Source: Pisaster brevispinus (taxonomy: Eukaryota > Echinodermata > Asteroidea > Forcipulatida > Asteriidae). Taken from it: 64,000 bases of DNA. The notes under the pieces were generated by a model. That model saw only the letters and a list, made by a program, of their open reading frames with translations. It was not told where the DNA came from and searched no databases. Position 1 is the stretch's first letter; each line of letters opens with the position of its first letter. Of this stretch, positions 60,400-64,000 are shown piece by piece. A program made the translations under genes and the position numbers. The DNA is taken from the NCBI GenBank assembly GCA_023634235.1, contig JAMKCF010000018.1, positions 11,730,768 through 11,794,767 of the forward strand. Direction: 5' to 3'.

Positions 60400-62280
60400 G
60401 AAGTATGACGTATGACGTATGACGTTTTTACCAGCTAATATTACACCACATTTCGATGTATTATTGCTCAGCAACAACAGTAGTTAATCAACTACACGTC
60501 GTAAACATTTTACCAACAAAAGCACACTGGAATTCCCATAATCTTTCCAGACAAGTAGTTTCATGGGAGAAAACAAAACATGGTTTAAGCCCATACTCAC
60601 ATACCAAGAACAAAAATAAATACACTCGCGTTTGTTTTATATAAAATAAGCGACTGTTTTCTACTTCTTCGAACTTTAACTTCAAAAAGTAAAAAGGGTC
60701 GAACTGATGACGTATCGACACCTCGGTTTTAAAATTGCTGGTACAAAGCCATATATAAATGTTACAATTACATTGAAGTGTCCGGGGTAATAAAATTAGC
60801 AAATTTCACAAAATGAAAAGTATTATGTTGACAGAATGGTGTATAAGGCTCCATACGACCTGCTGCCATAGGCTACCAGGTAGCTGCTATAATTATGTAT
60901 GTTGCTAAATTCCTCCGATGACGTTTCTTTGCAGTCCCATGTGCATAAATGTAACATTTTCTTAGGCTAATACATTTTGAATGGCATTGAAGGACTTGAA
61001 AAACATTAACTGACTTGCACTCAGTTTTTGTTACTGTAGTGAAACTCGGTGTGGAGTCGGTGTTCGGGGTGCTATCATTAGGGTAGTTTATTTTCTCTCT
61101 CCTCCAAAAGAAAACCTAGACACAGTCAACCATTCAATAGTGTCAACGATGTGTCTATTAGTATTACAACAAAGATATTGCAGACTTAGCTTTGCACATG
61201 TTCACAATTTGTATCCGCTAAACATGACTTTTAACCAAAATTTATATAATTCGAACTCAACAGTATGATATTAATTTCTTACCAGCCAGTACCGGGTTGG
61301 ACCAGGAAGACCTCCTCTCTTATGCTCGCTCTAACATGCCATTTTGGCCCTCCAAATTGGGAATTTTGTTACGGCCAAAAGTTCCAGCTGCTTGCCCGTC
61401 GAGGCTTGAAACGGAAAAAGACCTCATCTCTTCCATCCATGCGGGAAGCCACCGCACTTTCTACTTGACCTTCAATCACTCCGCAACTACCAGAATAGAC
61501 TGGTTTACCCAAGAGACCGGGGTATTCCTCCTGATCCAATGTTAAATACACAAGTTTCTAAGAGGTAATCGCCTACATACAAAATAACCTTAAATATCAC
61601 TACCCAAAGGAAAGTAAATAAATTTGACCCTATAGTTATGTAAGACCTATTTGCAACCAAGTGTGCCCTTGACAACCACGAGTCAATCCGCACCTGACCT
61701 TTAGCATGTAAACAATGAACAGCGCCCTCCATCTATTGCACATCCGCTACATGTTTTGAACCATTGATACGGGCTGTAAGTTATTAATCAAATAATCAAA
61801 TATATTCTTGAAATCACCACATCTCTCCTCTACTTGGATGATCTACTCCTGAAGATCAATAAAGTTTGGCGTACTATATAATTCAAACTTCACAATCTTA
61901 CCAAACCCCTTAACTTGAAGAAAAATGTCAACATCAACATCAATAAACATCTGGTAAAAGTTTGATTAAAAAAACATAATCCAATCCCAACTTCTACTTT
62001 GAAAATCACATGACAGCAGAGGCCATGACAATTAATAAATATAATAAAACTTATTACACTGTAGCATCAGCTCAGGGTATTAACAGAATGGATACCCCAA
62101 ACTTCTGCATTAACACACCTGAACATCAACAACCCTCGTGTATTCAAACAGTCACCACAAGATGTTTTGATAGCATCCCTATATCCGAAACAATACATGT
62201 TTACACATAAGAAAATACAAACAATTATGAAATAAACTTTTGGTTCCTGCTTTGATTGGAAATGACATCTGATCAAAATA
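60400..62280. other. About 1.9 kb, no gene recognised
   Basis: A TATGACG triplet repeat lies at 60409-60431. Frames are short and without family resemblance. No splice-supported exon. Confidence 0.45.
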
Positions 62281-62285
62281 ATAAA

Positions 62286-62927
62286 CTACCACAAACGAGA
62301 TTGGAAAAACTTCACCAACTGCCTGAGTGTCCTCTCATACTGGGTCATACCCTGTAAGTTCAAATGAACACCATCAGAAATGTATCTAGGATTTTTCAAC
62401 CCCCTGTGGTGCCAAACCCACCACGTATCCTCTACAAATGCTGAACACTCAACGAGCTGGTTGAAGGCTTCTGCCTTCTCATTGAACTCTTCCAATGAAA
62501 CCTGGGATTCCCTCAACGACCCAGTACGAGGAAGGACTGGCAGAAAAACAACTGCCTCTGGCTTGATATTCCACCTCGGGAGTTCATTTACAAACTTACA
62601 CAGTGCAGCATGGACCCGCTCTGGTCTCAGTGTTTTGCAACACAAATCATTTGAACCTAAATCAATGATCAAAACGACAGGATTAGCCTGTTTTATCTGA
62701 TTTAAATACTTCAAAGGCCTCCCTTCAATTCTGTCAAAAGAGAGACCTCCCTCACCTAAACACATAACTGGAACTGAACTTCTCTGAAGCTTTATCTCAT
62801 AGACGGGGCCTTGTCTATGTTTTAACCGTTTCACAAAACTATGACTGAAAAGCACAAAATTAGTCATCTTACATACAAAATAAGAGAGGAGCTTCCTTAG
62901 TCCCTCGTAATGAAAACAAAACCCCAT
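62286..62927 (-). CDS. SGNH-hydrolase-like protein, probably transposon-associated
   Basis: A 213-codon intact frame from ATG 62927; a second Met (KMTNFVLFSHSF) may be the real start of the domain. The block I position reads FSHSF, with Ser as candidate nucleophile but without the usual G-D-S. Block III is DLGSNDL, and DGVHLN near the C-terminus supplies the Asp and His of the catalytic pair. Family members are small esterases or lipases with a flavodoxin-like fold. The protein lacks a signal peptide. It lies just downstream, on the same strand, of a Ty3/Gypsy integrase end, and similar domains are known inside some retroelement ORFs (the esterase domain of CR1 ORF1, for example). It may therefore belong to a mobile element rather than the host. 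Function is unproven. Confidence 0.55.
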   Translation of the reverse strand: MGFCFHYEGLRKLLSYFVCKMTNFVLFSHSFVKRLKHRQGPVYEIKLQRSSVPVMCLGEGGLSFDRIEGRPLKYLNQIKQANPVVLIIDLGSNDLCCKTLRPERVHAALCKFVNELPRWNIKPEAVVFLPVLPRTGSLRESQVSLEEFNEKAEAFNQLVECSAFVEDTWWVWHHRGLKNPRYISDGVHLNLQGMTQYERTLRQLVKFFQSRLW

Positions 62928-63298
62928 TCTATTACTACTGTATATACATGTACCCCCCCCCCCAAAAAAGTATTTCTTGGACTATAAACGTGTAATCAAC
63001 AATATCAAGGTAACGGGAGAGAAACCTCGGGTCAGGGTCTCCTAGCAGAACTGGATACCCCATAGATTCAGCATGAAAACGCCTGAACTTCGACAACTCC
63101 TCCCTTACATTAGTGTTATTCCTCTGCAACCCTTAAGCTACCTGATGGGACCCTCCAGCCTGGTGTGCTGAAGAGAAACTGGATACCCCAGACCTTCTAC
63201 TCAAGCACGCCCCAGATCTGGAAGCACCCATCAGACAACGTTAGAGGTCTGTCAACAGAATTATTTACCCATACCCTGCATACTTATCCCACCATATT

Positions 63299-64000
63299 TT
63301 AGTGTGCGGCAGACTTTGGCAAACGAAATGGGTTCCCATGCAATCCCTTTGTGGTCCGCTGAGACCTGCGTGGAAAAGCATTGTTGGAGCCATTGTCACA
63401 CAATGGCTCCCCTACTTTTTCACTGCTTACCCCTGTTGGGTAGTTTACTAGAGACTGGTCTGGCAAGGTCCCAGAGTCTGACACAATCACATCATTCATT
63501 GAATCCCCATCTGATCCCTCACTGTCAGACTCTGGTTCTGCCAGGGGGTCCAACAGTAGATATTTTCTATTAACTGTACTCTCCTGCCCCCCACTTACTG
63601 GTCGGATGCGGCATACATCTCCACACTGATTCACCCAAACTACAATGTACGGATCTTTTTCATACTTGTTTTGCAACTTGTGGAGACCACCAAATGCACA
63701 TCTACGCATTAGTACCTGCGAACCTGGCGCAAGCGGCCTATGAACCAAATGACCCCTGGAATCATACTGCGCCTTATTATAACTAGCCCTCTTAGCTACT
63801 CTATCCTTTACAACATCAGCAGCACGATTTAACAACTGAGATTGTTCTTTAACAAACTCTTGTCCCCAGTCCGAGTCTGTGCGTCCGAGCATTTGATCTA
63901 AAGGGATAAGTGGTTCCCTTCCAAACATGAGAGTATACGGTTCAACGCCGGTCGCAGTGTGCGGCGTGGCATTGTACACAAACACCAAATGTGAAATTAG
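63299..64000 (-). CDS. Ty3/Gypsy integrase C-terminus, partial at window edge
   Basis: The frame is open from the right edge to TAA at 63301-63299. It begins in the last part of the integrase core (VYNATPHTATGVEPYTLMFG), continues through the helix-rich region (RAADVVKDRVAKRASYNKAQ), and then a small barrel-like segment (LAPGSQVLMRR ... KYEKDPYIVVWV ... YRIRPV-type, here CRIRPV). It ends with an acidic Ser-rich tail and RRSQRTTKG. No stop or frameshift interrupts it, so it is much better preserved than the element at 55.2-57.2 kb. No chromodomain is seen. Confidence 0.88.
   Translation of the reverse strand, partial: LISHLVFVYNATPHTATGVEPYTLMFGREPLIPLDQMLGRTDSDWGQEFVKEQSQLLNRAADVVKDRVAKRASYNKAQYDSRGHLVHRPLAPGSQVLMRRCAFGGLHKLQNKYEKDPYIVVWVNQCGDVCRIRPVSGGQESTVNRKYLLLDPLAEPESDSEGSDGDSMNDVIVSDSGTLPDQSLVNYPTGVSSEKVGEPLCDNGSNNAFPRRSQRTTKGLHGNPFRLPKSAAH

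Overview
The window is animal nuclear DNA, AT-rich, with spliced genes, tandem arrays and a dense load of transposon remnants. The mix of short inverted-repeat elements, a tRNA-derived SINE with a poly(A) tail, Jockey/CR1-type and Ty3/Gypsy debris, and the intron layout of a small matrix metalloproteinase suggest a marine deuterostome, most likely an echinoderm. That assignment rests on remembered repeat families, not on a search.

Layout. 1-4740 is one uninterrupted minus-strand frame of about 1580 codons made of two Thr/Ser-rich tandem repeats (84 bp, then 162 bp). It is mucin-like and runs off the left edge. The long forward frame over the same bases is its shadow. 4744-5572 is a 16-bp C-rich minisatellite. 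5.6-17.3 kb holds no convincing gene but several inverted-repeat elements. 17335-17434 (minus) is a convincing signal-peptide first exon, possibly the start of the mucin-like gene. 18-30 kb holds repeats, a Jockey/CR1-type LINE remnant (24.3-25.9 kb) and a second LINE tail split by a transposon.

30660-34855 (plus) is a complete four-exon matrix metalloproteinase of 268 residues: signal peptide, propeptide with cysteine switch, catalytic domain, no hemopexin domain. It has a TATA box upstream. A large foldback element with nested transposons follows (35.9-37.7 kb), then a 3.6-kb inverted repeat (39.0-42.6 kb) whose arms carry repeated AGGTCAAAGGTCA motifs.

42.6-55 kb is gene-poor and full of short inverted-repeat elements, a tRNA-Leu-like SINE and copies of one dispersed repeat. 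55.2-57.2 kb (minus) is a decayed, internally deleted Ty3/Gypsy element. 57766-60390 is a second copy of the 3' half of the metalloproteinase locus; it keeps an intact catalytic exon but has lost everything upstream. Two transposons sit in it at sites that are empty in the first copy. The right end holds an SGNH-hydrolase-like frame (62286-62927, minus) downstream of a Ty3/Gypsy integrase C-terminus (63299-64000, minus).

The best-supported host genes are the metalloproteinase and the mucin-like exon. Most of the rest is mobile DNA.
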